From Pleurocapsa sp. PCC 7327 (GTDB lineage Bacteria > Cyanobacteriota > Cyanobacteriia > Cyanobacteriales > Microcystaceae), in contig NC_019689.1 in assembly GCF_000317025.1 (NCBI RefSeq), positions 2,953,501 to 3,017,500 on the forward strand: a DNA stretch of 64,000 bases, written 5' to 3'. The notes beneath the pieces are model-generated. The model saw nothing but the letters and a program-made list of their open reading frames with translations, was not told the origin of the DNA and did not search any database. Shown here piece by piece: positions 8,580 to 16,872 of this stretch. Position 1 is the stretch's first letter; each line of letters opens with the position of its first letter. Position numbers and translations under genes: made by a program.

Positions 8580-10036
8580 AACCCTGGCAAAGCATCTCGA
8601 CTCGATTAACCCTGACCTCGCTGTCTATTACATTGGGGAGCCTAGTTGGCTTCTTTCTGATCCTAAATGCTACTTTGGTACGATTTTTCATTCAAGATGC
8701 TCAAGCTGGCTTAACCCAACAAGCTGCCGCCCTGGCAAACCATACGCTATCCGTTTGGCATGATTTACCACGAATTCGTCAACTGGCTAATCTGAGTAGC
8801 CAGCAGGGACGAGGACAGGTCATCATTGTGGATGGTCAGGGCAAACCAAGAATCATCTGTCGGGGTATCGAAGATCCCGATGCGATTATCCTTCCTCCCG
8901 ATGGCATTGCTAAAACTTTAGCTGGAGTTCCTCATAGTGGAGAACTTCATGTGCAAACCAATCCGACCTATTCAGCTTGGCTCTACAGCACAGCTCCCAT
9001 CCGAAACGCTCAAGATCAAATTGTGGGTGCGATTTTTGTGGTGATGCCACTGAGGCGACCACAACAGTTCGCCAATCAAGTTGGAGGAGTCGTAATGGGT
9101 GTTGCGATCGCGGCAACGACCTTAGCTGCGGTGGCAGGATGGCTCATTTCTCGCAGTTTGACTTATCCGCTGCGAATCCTGCAACAGCAAGCTCAACGAC
9201 TAGAAACTGGAGATTACTTGGCTCGTTCTGGTCTAACTGGTCACGATGAACTTGCACAACTCAGCCGTCTACTTGACCAGATGGCTGATAAACTCATGCA
9301 AACCCTCACCGCCTTGCAAGCTCAGGAAACCGCGCGGCGGGAATTGGTAGCGAACGTATCTCATGACCTCCGAACCCCACTTTCCAGCCTAAGAGTTGGC
9401 ATAGAAGCAATTCTAGACGGTGTGGTTACAGGCAACAAAGCTCAGATGTATCTGCAACGAGCATGTCATGAAACCGATCATCTTTCTCACTTAGTCGAGC
9501 AACTCCTGTTTTTGGCGAAAGCAGATGCAGGACAACTCAAAATCCAGCTTCAAGTCGTTTCTGTCGTGGCGATCGCGCAAGAGTGTATTTCTCGAATGCA
9601 ACCCTCTGCTAGCAAAGCAGGGTTAGAACTAAAACTTTGTGCTGAACAGAACTTACCAAGTGTACAGGTTGACCCAGCTTTGACCGGGCAGGTGATCATC
9701 AATTTACTCGATAACGCTATCAAATATGCCTCTGAGGGCAAGCTAGTCTGCCTGAATATCCTATCTCCGGCAGAGAAAAATCAGAAAAAATTTGTGCCGC
9801 TTCAAGTTCAAGACTATGGACAGGGAATGGAAGCTGATGTGGTTCAACGAGCAACCGATCGTTTCTACCGAGGGAGCAATTCTCGCCCTAGAGGAGGGAT
9901 GGGGTTGGGACTCGCGATCGCCCAACAGATTTGTCAATTGCAAGGTGGAAGTTTACAGATTACGAGTGAGATCAATCAGGGAACTGTAATTACATTATTG
10001 CTACCGATCTCAGTCATTCGAGACTGTCATGGTTGA
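8576..10036 (+). CDS. Membrane histidine kinase (CopS-like)
   Basis: About 486 residues from the ATG at 8576, which overlaps the regulator stop. Two membrane helices (starting near TLTSLSITLGSLVGFFLILN, and GVVMGVAIAATTLAAVAGWL) enclose a periplasmic sensor of roughly 130 residues. A HAMP segment, the H box SHDLRTPLSSL with H263, the N box LLDNAIKYA, the DYGQGME G1 box and GMGLGLAIAQQ G2 box follow. This is a complete class I kinase that should phosphorylate the adjacent regulator. The periplasmic ligand is unknown; copper is plausible from the DUF305 neighbour. Confidence 0.9.
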   Translation: MKPWQSISTRLTLTSLSITLGSLVGFFLILNATLVRFFIQDAQAGLTQQAAALANHTLSVWHDLPRIRQLANLSSQQGRGQVIIVDGQGKPRIICRGIEDPDAIILPPDGIAKTLAGVPHSGELHVQTNPTYSAWLYSTAPIRNAQDQIVGAIFVVMPLRRPQQFANQVGGVVMGVAIAATTLAAVAGWLISRSLTYPLRILQQQAQRLETGDYLARSGLTGHDELAQLSRLLDQMADKLMQTLTALQAQETARRELVANVSHDLRTPLSSLRVGIEAILDGVVTGNKAQMYLQRACHETDHLSHLVEQLLFLAKADAGQLKIQLQVVSVVAIAQECISRMQPSASKAGLELKLCAEQNLPSVQVDPALTGQVIINLLDNAIKYASEGKLVCLNILSPAEKNQKKFVPLQVQDYGQGMEADVVQRATDRFYRGSNSRPRGGMGLGLAIAQQICQLQGGSLQITSEINQGTVITLLLPISVIRDCHG

Positions 10037-10090
10037 TCACGATGGCAACAACACAACACATAGCAACAGGAGTTAAGGTACAATAGCGTA

Positions 10091-10190
10091 TGGTGCGGTG
10101 TAGTGTGGTGTGGTGTGGTGTGGTGTGGTGTGGTGCAATAGGTTGTGGTGCAATAGGTTGTGGTGCAATAGGTTGTGGTGCAATAGGTTG
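10091..10190. repeat. Compound minisatellite (TGTGG pentamers then 15-bp units)
   Basis: About 45 bp of TGTGG/TGTGC-type pentamers is followed by four copies of a 15-bp unit (GGTGCAATAGGTTGT). The 15-mer contains the pentamer motif, so it likely grew from it. It lies between the histidine kinase stop and an attC-like hairpin. Open frames over it on the minus strand are artefacts of the repeat. Confidence 0.9.
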
Positions 10191-10206
10191 TGTACCTGCA
10201 GCGGCA

Positions 10207-10292
10207 GAACAATCCCGTTGCACACCGACCGTATTAAGTTAGTTGGTGAAGAACGAGAGTTTACGAGCGGCGGGTGAACGGGGGCGTTCGTC
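10207..10292 (+). repeat. attC-like imperfect hairpin (left of GC-rich cassette)
   Basis: The arm from 10207 (GAACAATCCCGTTGCACACC) pairs imperfectly with the arm ending at 10292 (GGGTGAACGGGGGCGTTCGT read on the plus strand), with single unpaired bases and a roughly 35-nt loop. This follows the integron recombination-site pattern: an AAC-containing box at one end, a GTT-containing box (GCGTTCG) at the other, and bulged arms between. The outer boxes deviate from the strict consensus. Confidence 0.45.
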
Positions 10293-10332
10293 AGCAGGTG
10301 CTGTCCATTTTCTCAAACCCAGGAGACGTTTC

Positions 10333-10911
10333 ATGGCTACCCAGGACACTTTCGCTATCCAATTGCAAGACGGAAAACCCCAGATTCATCGGGATTGGAC
10401 CGTCGACCAATTCATCCAATACGTAGAGCGCGCCGACCGAAAAGTTGGCGCAAGCTTGGAGGCCACAGAGAATCGAATCGCGGCCATTCAGAAGGACGTC
10501 GTCGGCAATCCGGACATAGCGGTTGAGTATTTCATGTTGAAGCAGGCGCAGAGTCGAACTGACGAACTGCTGAATTGTGACCTCGATCCGCTAAGCTCCG
10601 AACATCAACGCAATCGGGTCGATCAGTACCATTTGTACAGCGAAGTGGGTTCGGCACTCCTGTATCGCGATCTGCGTTTTCAAGGCAAATCAAAGTTCTT
10701 TACGCTCACGTGGCCAAACTTCAAATGGCCTCCGTACAAATTTAACGATGCCGCCTCGTCCGCAAAGGTGTGGGGAGCACACATAGTTTTTGAGCACTCT
10801 TGGTATCGTGGACGACGCCTTTATCTGGTTGGGATCCCTTACGCCGAGTTCCCCGATTTTCGCGAACTCGATTTTAACGATATAGCGTCTTCGATTGCGG
10901 GACTGCCATAG
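10333..10911 (+). CDS. Hypothetical protein in a GC-rich cassette
   Basis: About 192 residues from the ATG at 10333, chosen because AGGAGACG lies just upstream; an upstream start at 10243 would overlap the attC-like hairpin. I do not recognise the family. The sequence is soluble, with no signal or membrane helix; a tryptophan/proline-rich stretch (FFTLTWPNFKWPPYKF) and a charged helix (YVERADRKVGASLEATENR) are notable. Base use is visibly more GC-rich than neighbouring genes and it is flanked on both sides by attC-like hairpins, so it looks transferred as a single gene cassette. Confidence 0.6.
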   Translation: MATQDTFAIQLQDGKPQIHRDWTVDQFIQYVERADRKVGASLEATENRIAAIQKDVVGNPDIAVEYFMLKQAQSRTDELLNCDLDPLSSEHQRNRVDQYHLYSEVGSALLYRDLRFQGKSKFFTLTWPNFKWPPYKFNDAASSAKVWGAHIVFEHSWYRGRRLYLVGIPYAEFPDFRELDFNDIASSIAGLP

Positions 10912-10925
10912 CCCAGGCGAAAGCT

Positions 10926-11016
10926 GACGAACAAGGCGGTGAACCCGAGCGGCGGCTCGGGCGAATTCTGAAATCAAAGGTGCTTGGCTGCCGCCGGCTT
11001 ACCTTGGTCGTTATGC
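10926..11016 (+). repeat. attC-like imperfect hairpin (right of GC-rich cassette)
   Basis: Arm GACGAACAAGGCGGTGAACC (from 10926) pairs with an arm ending in TACCTTGGTCGTTATGC (to 11016). The inner stem is GGCGGC/GCCGCC with about 30 nt of loop. It starts 15 bp after the stop codon of the preceding gene, the usual place for a cassette recombination site. The terminal GTTATGC is close to the GTTRRRY core of attC sites. Confidence 0.5.
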
Positions 11017-11215
11017 CGCTGGACACTTGGTGAGGGCAGTGCTTTGAAATTGTTGATAGGTCGATCGCTTTGACCAAAAAATGAGAGATATCTGTCTTAG
11101 GTAAGGTAAATTGTTAGATTTCGGATACCCACCATTGATTTGTCGTAATTTCCGAACCATACCCTCAAAGAAGGCTTGAGTAACATCAGATTATAGCCTT
11201 AAAGGAGAAACCCTT

Positions 11216-11653
11216 ATGGATTATTCGACATTTGGTCACGATCACCACGGCTACAGTCACGGAATCCACGACAGTAGCTTTACGCACTCCCCTTGGACGC
11301 ACGGAATCCACGACAGCATGACGCACGGAGTAACTGACTGTAAGGATTACCTGGGACATCCCCCCGCGCCTCATGGCATTTCAGCAACTCAGGGCATGAA
11401 TGGCAGTCTACACCAACAGATAATTAACCAGGCAGCTAGTGCCCACAGCTACGACCATCATGTCAATAGCCATGTTAGTGAGCCTAGATACGGCGAATCC
11501 AAATCAGACTACCACAAGGGCTGGAGCGATTACTACAAAAGCCAGGCTGAGTACAACGCACGCCATGGTTGGGTATCAGATGCACAATACTCAGCAAGTC
11601 ATGCGGCTTCAGAAAAAGCTAAGAGCGATTATTACAAGCACTATGGGCAATAA
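11216..11653 (+). CDS. Histidine-rich small protein, unknown
   Basis: A 145-residue protein with a strong ribosome-binding site (AAAGGAGA). The N-terminal third is His-rich: HDHHGYSHGIHDS, then the related units THSPWTHGIHDS and MTHGVTD, giving a near-repeat of about 15 residues. The C-terminal half is rich in Tyr, Ser, Lys and His with repeating SDYY/SDYH units (KSDYHKGWSDYYKSQAEY, KSDYYKHYGQ). There is no signal peptide or membrane helix. A terminator follows at 11702. The composition suggests divalent-metal binding or a low-complexity assembly, both inference. It precedes the large WD40 protein on the same strand. Confidence 0.7.
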   Translation: MDYSTFGHDHHGYSHGIHDSSFTHSPWTHGIHDSMTHGVTDCKDYLGHPPAPHGISATQGMNGSLHQQIINQAASAHSYDHHVNSHVSEPRYGESKSDYHKGWSDYYKSQAEYNARHGWVSDAQYSASHAASEKAKSDYYKHYGQ

Positions 11654-11701
11654 GAGAGCCATGGCTTATTAAAACAATGAGCAAATGTTTTTTCAGCCTA
11701 G

Positions 11702-11729
11702 GGTTGGGGAAACTGTGCCCCAACCTTTT
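11702..11729 (+). terminator. Rho-independent terminator
   Basis: Perfect stem GGTTGGGG (11702-11709) / CCCCAACC (11718-11725) with an 8-nt loop and a TTTT tract directly after. It closes the His-rich gene transcript, so the WD40 gene at 11828 probably has its own promoter. Confidence 0.85.
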
Positions 11730-11827
11730 AACTTTTATTTTTAATAGATGAATCACCTTTTCATTCAAAGATAGCTTTACAGAGCTATTGGTTTCCTTAA
11801 TTCATTTTATTAACTGGAGTCGTTGTT

Positions 11828-14764
11828 ATGGTTGTAGATCCAGCTTCAGGTTTGATTTTAGCAGGAGCTAGCCAAGGAGTTGGGCATGCTATCGGAGCGC
11901 TCGCACCTTTTTTGACAAGCTTTGCAATTTTTGCTAACGGTTTTACTGGCGCAAATGTTAGCCAGGAACTCGAAGAAAAGCGTTTGGAAGCTCAGAGGAA
12001 GCTTGCTGAACTCAACCGAAAATACGATCTAAAAATGTTGAGCACGCGCCATGAGCTGGAAAAGCAATTAGCGTTTCTTAATCATCAAATGCTTCTGGAA
12101 AGGGCAGCTTACGAGCGGGAAACTTTTTTCCGCTCAGCAGAATTTCAGAGTATGCTTGCCAACTCTTGGCCCCTAATTCCAAGACCCTTTGAGTTGATAA
12201 GTTCTCCAAACCCCAGTGGCTTAGTCCCGCTCAAGGTTTTATTATCACCTCCTAAATTAGACTACGACAGAAACGAGCTTCCTTATCCTTTTCCTAATCT
12301 ACAGGGATTTTTAGAGCGAGACTTAAAACTCTTTCTCGAGAGTTACTATCCTCAATCCGATTTAGGCAAACCAGGAATAAGACCAGTAAAGTTTTTAGAT
12401 GCTGCGTGGGACACGAAACGTATTCGTGGCGGAAGTGCCATTAATACGCTGCATCGTGGGTTACAATCCGAAGCGATATTGGTGCTTGAACTGAATGTTG
12501 TTGAACAATACCTCGATTTTCATATTGGCTTCTGGGAAACGGGACATCAAGGAGAACCTTTTTATAAGACTCTCATTCCTGGAGTACTTCATAGAGATAT
12601 TATATTTGGCTCGGCGAGAGCGAATGGTCATATGGACTCTGATGGCAAACTGACCCCTAATGATCGAGATTACGAAGCTCTGGCTCAGTTGATAACTCCT
12701 TGGCTTTGTCTGATTACGGGTTGGGTAGCAGATGTGCATCATCTTATTCATCATGATGTTCCGCCGTTGTTACCTAAATTAATACCAGACTTGGTGATGA
12801 ATGAGCTTAACTTGCAGGTCGTAAAATTTGTTGTTGAAGGGTATAACCAAATTTACCAGGTTCTTGAAGAGAAGCGTCCATACTCAACTCCTCAATTAGC
12901 TTTAGACTTAGCTCTGAGCCTAGCTTATTTATCTGATAAGTCATGGGCTAAGGAGCAGTTGACTCATTCTCTCCAATTGTGGCTAAGACTGCGCCAAGTA
13001 CGAAAACCTGAAAAAGCCAATCCTATTGAATATGCTTTAGAGACAATGGAATCAGCTCTAGCAGTATCAGCCCTGACAAAAGAAGACTGGGAATATGTAG
13101 AGAAACTGAAAGAATGCTTTGCAGCTCTTGGAGATAATCAGGGAATCACCCAAGCGCAAAAACTGCTGAATGCATCAGAAGATCTAAAGGAAAAGGAAAA
13201 AGTTTCTCTTGTTCAAACCCTCATTCAAGATCTTGAGCAATTAAAGGAATGCCTTGCAGCTTTTGGAAACGACCAACTGACTACCCAGGGGCAAAAACTG
13301 GTAGATACATTAGAAATCATAAATACAAAGGAAGAAGTTTCTTATATCAGCTCTCTTGTTGAATATGTTAAGCAGTTAAAGGAATTCCTCGCCACTCTTG
13401 GCAACGAGCAACTGACTAACCAAGAGCAAAAACTGCTGAATGCATCAAGCATCAAGGAAAAAGTGGTTCTAATAAACTCCCTTATTGAAGATGTTGAATG
13501 GTGCAAAGATATTTGTGGTTTGGAGGATGAGGTGCCGTGGGTGAATATATTATTAAAACTGCTGAATGTATTAAAAGTTCTACCCGAACATGGTGAGAAG
13601 CTAGAGCAATTTTTTGTATCCTTTGGGGATGACAAGCAGGCAACCCAAGAAATGCAAGAATTGCAGAATGCTTTGAAAGATGCACTTGAAGACCTAGAGC
13701 ACAAGCTGGAGGAAGGCAAAGACATATATGAACGCAAACTGGAAAATGTTTCTCTAGTGCATACCCTCACTGAACATTCAGGCTTTGTTAGTTCAGTTGC
13801 TATCAGTCCTGATGGACAGACCATGGTCAGTGGCAGTTGTGACGATACAATTAAGATTTGGTGTTTAAGTACAGGGACATTGCTGGATTGCCTCACTAAG
13901 CATTCAGATGGCGTTAACACTGTGGCTATCAGCCCGGATGGAAAAACTTTGGTCAGTGGCAGTGATGACAATACAATCAAGATTTGGAGTTTAAGTACGG
14001 GGAAACTGCTGCGCACTCTTACTGAGCATTCAAATTCTGTTATGACCGTGGCTATCAGCCCGGATGGGCAGACCCTGGTCAGTGGCAGTTATGACAATAC
14101 AATCAAGATTTGGAGTTTAAGTACGGGGAAACTGCTGCGCACTCTTACGGGACATTCAGATTGGGTAAGGTGTGTCGCTATTAGTCCAGATGGGCAGACC
14201 CTGGTCAGTGGCAGTGATGACAGGACGATTAAGATTTGGAGTTTAAGTACGGGGAAATTGCTGCGCACTCTGACTGAGGAGCATTCATGCTTTGTTTATT
14301 CAGTTGCTATCAGCCCGGATGGGCGAACCTTAGCCAGCAATGGCAACTATGATGATTCAATTACAATTTGGCGTTTAAGTACGGGGAAATTGCTGCGTTG
14401 TCTCACTGATAGCGTTGGCGTTAGTACTGTCGCTATCAGCCCGGATGGAAAAACTTTGGTCAGTGGCAGTTGTGACGGTACAATTAAGATTTGGAGTTTA
14501 AGTACGGGGAAACTGCTGCGCACTCTTACGGGACATTCAGATGGTGTTAGTACTGTAGCTATCAGTCCGGATGGAAAAACTTTGGTCAGTGGCAGTTATG
14601 ATGATACAATTAAAATTTGGCAGGTGACGGGAGAGCCAAGGGAAGAGCCTCAGTGCAAACAAAAGGAAGAGGAAACTAAAAATACCTCTACTGAAAGTAG
14701 TACTTACAGTGATAGTTACGGTAGTTACAGTGCTTATAGTCCTGGTTCAAGGGTAATATGGTAG
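11828..14764 (+). CDS. Large coiled-coil / WD40 repeat protein, unknown system
   Basis: A 978-residue protein. Residues 1-36 are Gly/Ala-rich and hydrophobic (LILAGASQGVGHAIGALA). A coiled coil follows at about 38-100 (ELEEKRLEAQRKLAELNR). An unrecognised globular region spans about 105-400, including WLCLITGWVADVHHLIHH. Residues about 423-590 hold three near-copies of a helical unit around 45-50 residues long (LKECFAALGDNQ, LKECLAAFGNDQ, LKEFLATLGNEQ). From about 640 there are seven WD40 blades with the VAISPDGxTLVSGSxDxTIKIW signature, enough for one closed propeller. A Ser/Tyr-rich tail ends the protein. The start ATG is preceded by a weak GGAG. It is likely a scaffold; no enzyme motif was seen. 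Confidence 0.75.
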   Translation: MVVDPASGLILAGASQGVGHAIGALAPFLTSFAIFANGFTGANVSQELEEKRLEAQRKLAELNRKYDLKMLSTRHELEKQLAFLNHQMLLERAAYERETFFRSAEFQSMLANSWPLIPRPFELISSPNPSGLVPLKVLLSPPKLDYDRNELPYPFPNLQGFLERDLKLFLESYYPQSDLGKPGIRPVKFLDAAWDTKRIRGGSAINTLHRGLQSEAILVLELNVVEQYLDFHIGFWETGHQGEPFYKTLIPGVLHRDIIFGSARANGHMDSDGKLTPNDRDYEALAQLITPWLCLITGWVADVHHLIHHDVPPLLPKLIPDLVMNELNLQVVKFVVEGYNQIYQVLEEKRPYSTPQLALDLALSLAYLSDKSWAKEQLTHSLQLWLRLRQVRKPEKANPIEYALETMESALAVSALTKEDWEYVEKLKECFAALGDNQGITQAQKLLNASEDLKEKEKVSLVQTLIQDLEQLKECLAAFGNDQLTTQGQKLVDTLEIINTKEEVSYISSLVEYVKQLKEFLATLGNEQLTNQEQKLLNASSIKEKVVLINSLIEDVEWCKDICGLEDEVPWVNILLKLLNVLKVLPEHGEKLEQFFVSFGDDKQATQEMQELQNALKDALEDLEHKLEEGKDIYERKLENVSLVHTLTEHSGFVSSVAISPDGQTMVSGSCDDTIKIWCLSTGTLLDCLTKHSDGVNTVAISPDGKTLVSGSDDNTIKIWSLSTGKLLRTLTEHSNSVMTVAISPDGQTLVSGSYDNTIKIWSLSTGKLLRTLTGHSDWVRCVAISPDGQTLVSGSDDRTIKIWSLSTGKLLRTLTEEHSCFVYSVAISPDGRTLASNGNYDDSITIWRLSTGKLLRCLTDSVGVSTVAISPDGKTLVSGSCDGTIKIWSLSTGKLLRTLTGHSDGVSTVAISPDGKTLVSGSYDDTIKIWQVTGEPREEPQCKQKEEETKNTSTESSTYSDSYGSYSAYSPGSRVIW

Positions 14765-14915
14765 CGCATTAATATTGATGCAAAATGGGCTTACACTAAA
14801 CGGTTGGCGCTCATATTAATCTGATTCTGGCTGATGGTAGCATTCTATTATCGCGGCATGGCAGAGGAAAACGTTAAACTCAAAGTGAGACAATGTTTGC
14901 CAGCCTTCCGTAGAC

Positions 14916-15250
14916 CTGCAAAATTTGGAGGAACGGTCGCCTTATCCTGTTGCCGCAGAGATTAAATTAGCGCTGCAATCAACAGCAACAAAACTGACTC
15001 AGGCAGGAATTCCCCTTAAAAAGTACGTTTCCAATTTTGATTTTCCTGCCGCATGGCAAATCTACTACAAGCTTGCAGCCTACAATTTGATCTACGCCTA
15101 ATCCCTAACGGTTGCTGATATCCAGAAGAATCTGGCTTTTTTATTTCGAGATGGCACGCAAAGCGATCGCTCAGGAGATCGATCGAGTCGTTGGTGGATT
15201 TCAACGCCCTTCTGGTTATTGAAACCATTAGATTTGATCTGATGGCACAG
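14916..15250 (+). pseudogene. Amidase-family remnant
   Basis: From about 14922 the plus frame reads LQNLEERSPYPVAAEIKLA, a KLTQAGIPLKKY segment, then FDFPAAWQIYYKLAAYNLIY before a TAA at 15099. These lines resemble the C-terminal half of amidase-signature enzymes, where a helix precedes a DFDFxAAW segment. Similar sequence (SLTVADIQKNLAFLF) follows the stop in the same frame, then decays with more stops. There is no start and no Ser-Ser-Lys catalytic region. The rest of 15250-15600 shows nothing I can identify. Confidence 0.45.
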
Positions 15251-15624
15251 AAGTAAGAATGGTCAACATTGAGATTGGTGGGTAGTTCCGGCGACATAAC
15301 AAGTCGATGGAGGAGCGATTTGAAGACTTTTTGCTTCGTTTCGATTTAGGTCTGTCGGAAGCAATTTCAAATCGTAGATAAAATCAACCGTTCAAAGTGT
15401 CGTCAACAAGCTGAGCTGCTTTACTCACTTGACTCATGTGGCGAACGTTTGGAATCTTTGTTTAAGTCCATGATGTACTCCTATCACGTATCGAGATCTG
15501 CTGTAAACCATAACACTAAAAGCTCTTAGCCTTTTTTCGCCATCTTGACCTAAGAAAATTTCTATCAGTACAAAACGATGGCGGTTTGTTAGCATAGAAA
15601 AAATGAATTTGTTGAGGTATCTGT

Positions 15625-15960
15625 ATGACAGGACTAGAGATTCTAGCAGCACCTCTTATAAAAAGCGCTGTTGCTTATATAGGAACTAAAGCAGCAATAT
15701 TTAAGGGATTCACGGCAATGGCTCATGGAATCCAGCACGGTTATGGATACACCTATTTTAAGGGGTTAGTTCTCACAGTAAAAAAATATGGATTTGCTGC
15801 GACTGTTAAAAAAATACTGGAGGTTCTTGGAATTCTTGGATTGTTTGTATTTCTGAGTGAAACTCTTGAATCTCTTCTCAAAGACCTGAAAAAGCTTTTG
15901 AACAAGAAAGACCCAAGAGCAGCAAGCAGACTGGTAGATACAATGAAACAATTTTCTTAA
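15625..15960 (+). CDS. Small hydrophobic protein, unknown
   Basis: A 111-residue basic protein with two hydrophobic stretches: ILAAPLIKSAVAYIGTKAAI near the start and ILEVLGILGLFVFLSETLES in the middle. A Gly/His/Tyr-rich segment (MAHGIQHGYGYTYFKG) lies between, and a charged helix with LKDLKKLLNKKD closes it. It is probably a membrane-associated protein with one or two helices. The ribosome-binding site is weak (GAGG). A strong terminator follows. It sits downstream of the large WD40 gene, separated by the amidase remnant; a link between the two is only positional. Confidence 0.6.
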   Translation: MTGLEILAAPLIKSAVAYIGTKAAIFKGFTAMAHGIQHGYGYTYFKGLVLTVKKYGFAATVKKILEVLGILGLFVFLSETLESLLKDLKKLLNKKDPRAASRLVDTMKQFS

Positions 15961-15985
15961 AAATTAGGAGTCAACATCAGCGAAT

Positions 15986-16014
15986 AGGGTGGGCAATTGC
16001 CCACCCTGATTTTT
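15986..16014 (+). terminator. Strong rho-independent terminator
   Basis: A perfect 22-nt palindrome (AGGGTGGGCA then TTGCCCACCCT with no real loop beyond the centre) at 15986-16007 is followed by GATTTTT. It ends the small hydrophobic gene before the DUF433 toxin-antitoxin pair. Confidence 0.85.
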
Positions 16015-16055
16015 ATGTAGAGTAGTATAAAGTTAGATTCTGAGGAGCTAAGGGT

Positions 16056-16430
16056 ATGTCTCTGTCATCAAATGGACAAGCAGCTATCATTCGTACAGAG
16101 CGGGGGCTGACGATCGCTGGGACACGCATCACACTCTACGATGTCATGGATCATCTCGTTGCAGGACGAGATCCAAAACTGATCTTGAACTGGCTCCCAC
16201 TGACAGAAGCGCAGCTTGACACCGCTTTATCCTACATTGAGACCCATCGTACTGAGATAGAAGCTGAGTATCAGGAAGTTTTGAGAACCGCAGAGGAAAT
16301 TCGGCAGTACTGGGAAGAGCGCAACCGTGAACGCTTTGCCCAGTTTGCTGCCATGCCACCCAAACCTGGTCAGGAAGCTCTTTGGGCAAAGCTCCAAGCG
16401 CAGAAAGCCAGACATGCGACGAAGTCATGA
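16056..16430 (+). CDS. DUF433 family antitoxin
   Basis: A 124-residue protein whose first 70 residues match the DUF433 winged-helix fold: ITLYDVMDHLVAGRDPKLIL and LPLTEAQLDTALSYIETHR. The remainder is a charged helix rich in Glu and Arg that likely binds the toxin. The stop overlaps the next ATG (ATGA), as is common for DUF433 with PIN-like DUF5615 partners. The antitoxin should bind its own promoter. Confidence 0.8.
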   Translation: MSLSSNGQAAIIRTERGLTIAGTRITLYDVMDHLVAGRDPKLILNWLPLTEAQLDTALSYIETHRTEIEAEYQEVLRTAEEIRQYWEERNRERFAQFAAMPPKPGQEALWAKLQAQKARHATKS

Positions 16431-16822
16431 ACTTTCTGATTGACCACAATCTTGAGCGATATGCCGTTATCCTCTTGGGAAAGATTGCCAGTGATGGTTG
16501 GCTTGACCTGATTCCTATTCGCTTTATTACTTTTCGCGAAATTGAATTATCAACGGACAGTAGCGATCGTGTTGTATGGCAAACAGCCCAAGACAACCAG
16601 ATGATTTTGCTGACTGCTAACCGAAACATGAAAGGAGAAGATTCCCTAGAGAGAACACTTCGTGAGGATAACACATCGAATTCGTTGCCTATTGTGACTA
16701 TTGCTAGCCTCGATCGCTTCCGTAGTGAACCCAGCTATCGCAGTCAATGTGCTGATCGTATCATTGAAATTTTGCTGGATATTGAGAACTACACGGGGGT
16801 AGGACGTATCTTCATCCCATAA
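16427..16822 (+). CDS. DUF5615 PIN-like toxin
   Basis: About 131 residues from the ATG at 16427, which overlaps the antitoxin stop. The family pattern is visible: MNFLIDHNLE near the start (acidic residue D6), DRVVWQTAQDNQMILLTANR in the middle, and TIASLDRF later. DUF5615 proteins are PIN-fold RNases. The expected second acidic motif (usually TxDxDF) is replaced by LTANRN, so activity may be reduced or use other residues. An attC-like site lies 50 bp downstream. Confidence 0.75.
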   Translation: MNFLIDHNLERYAVILLGKIASDGWLDLIPIRFITFREIELSTDSSDRVVWQTAQDNQMILLTANRNMKGEDSLERTLREDNTSNSLPIVTIASLDRFRSEPSYRSQCADRIIEILLDIENYTGVGRIFIP

Positions 16823-16872
16823 GCTCTGAAACAGAGACTTGGGCGATCGCAGAGACATTGGCAAGCGGCGCG

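Noticed and set aside
10014-10223. Minus-strand frames full of QPIAP or CTTTY repeats
   Set aside because: They translate a minisatellite and have no independent support.
13342-14016. 224-residue minus-strand frame
   Set aside because: It mirrors the helical repeats and WD40 blades of the plus-strand gene; Ser/Leu-rich shadow.
14768-14818. ATTAATAT/ATATTAAT inverted repeat after the WD40 gene as a terminator or attC
   Set aside because: AT-only 8-bp stem without T tract or boxes; too weak to call.
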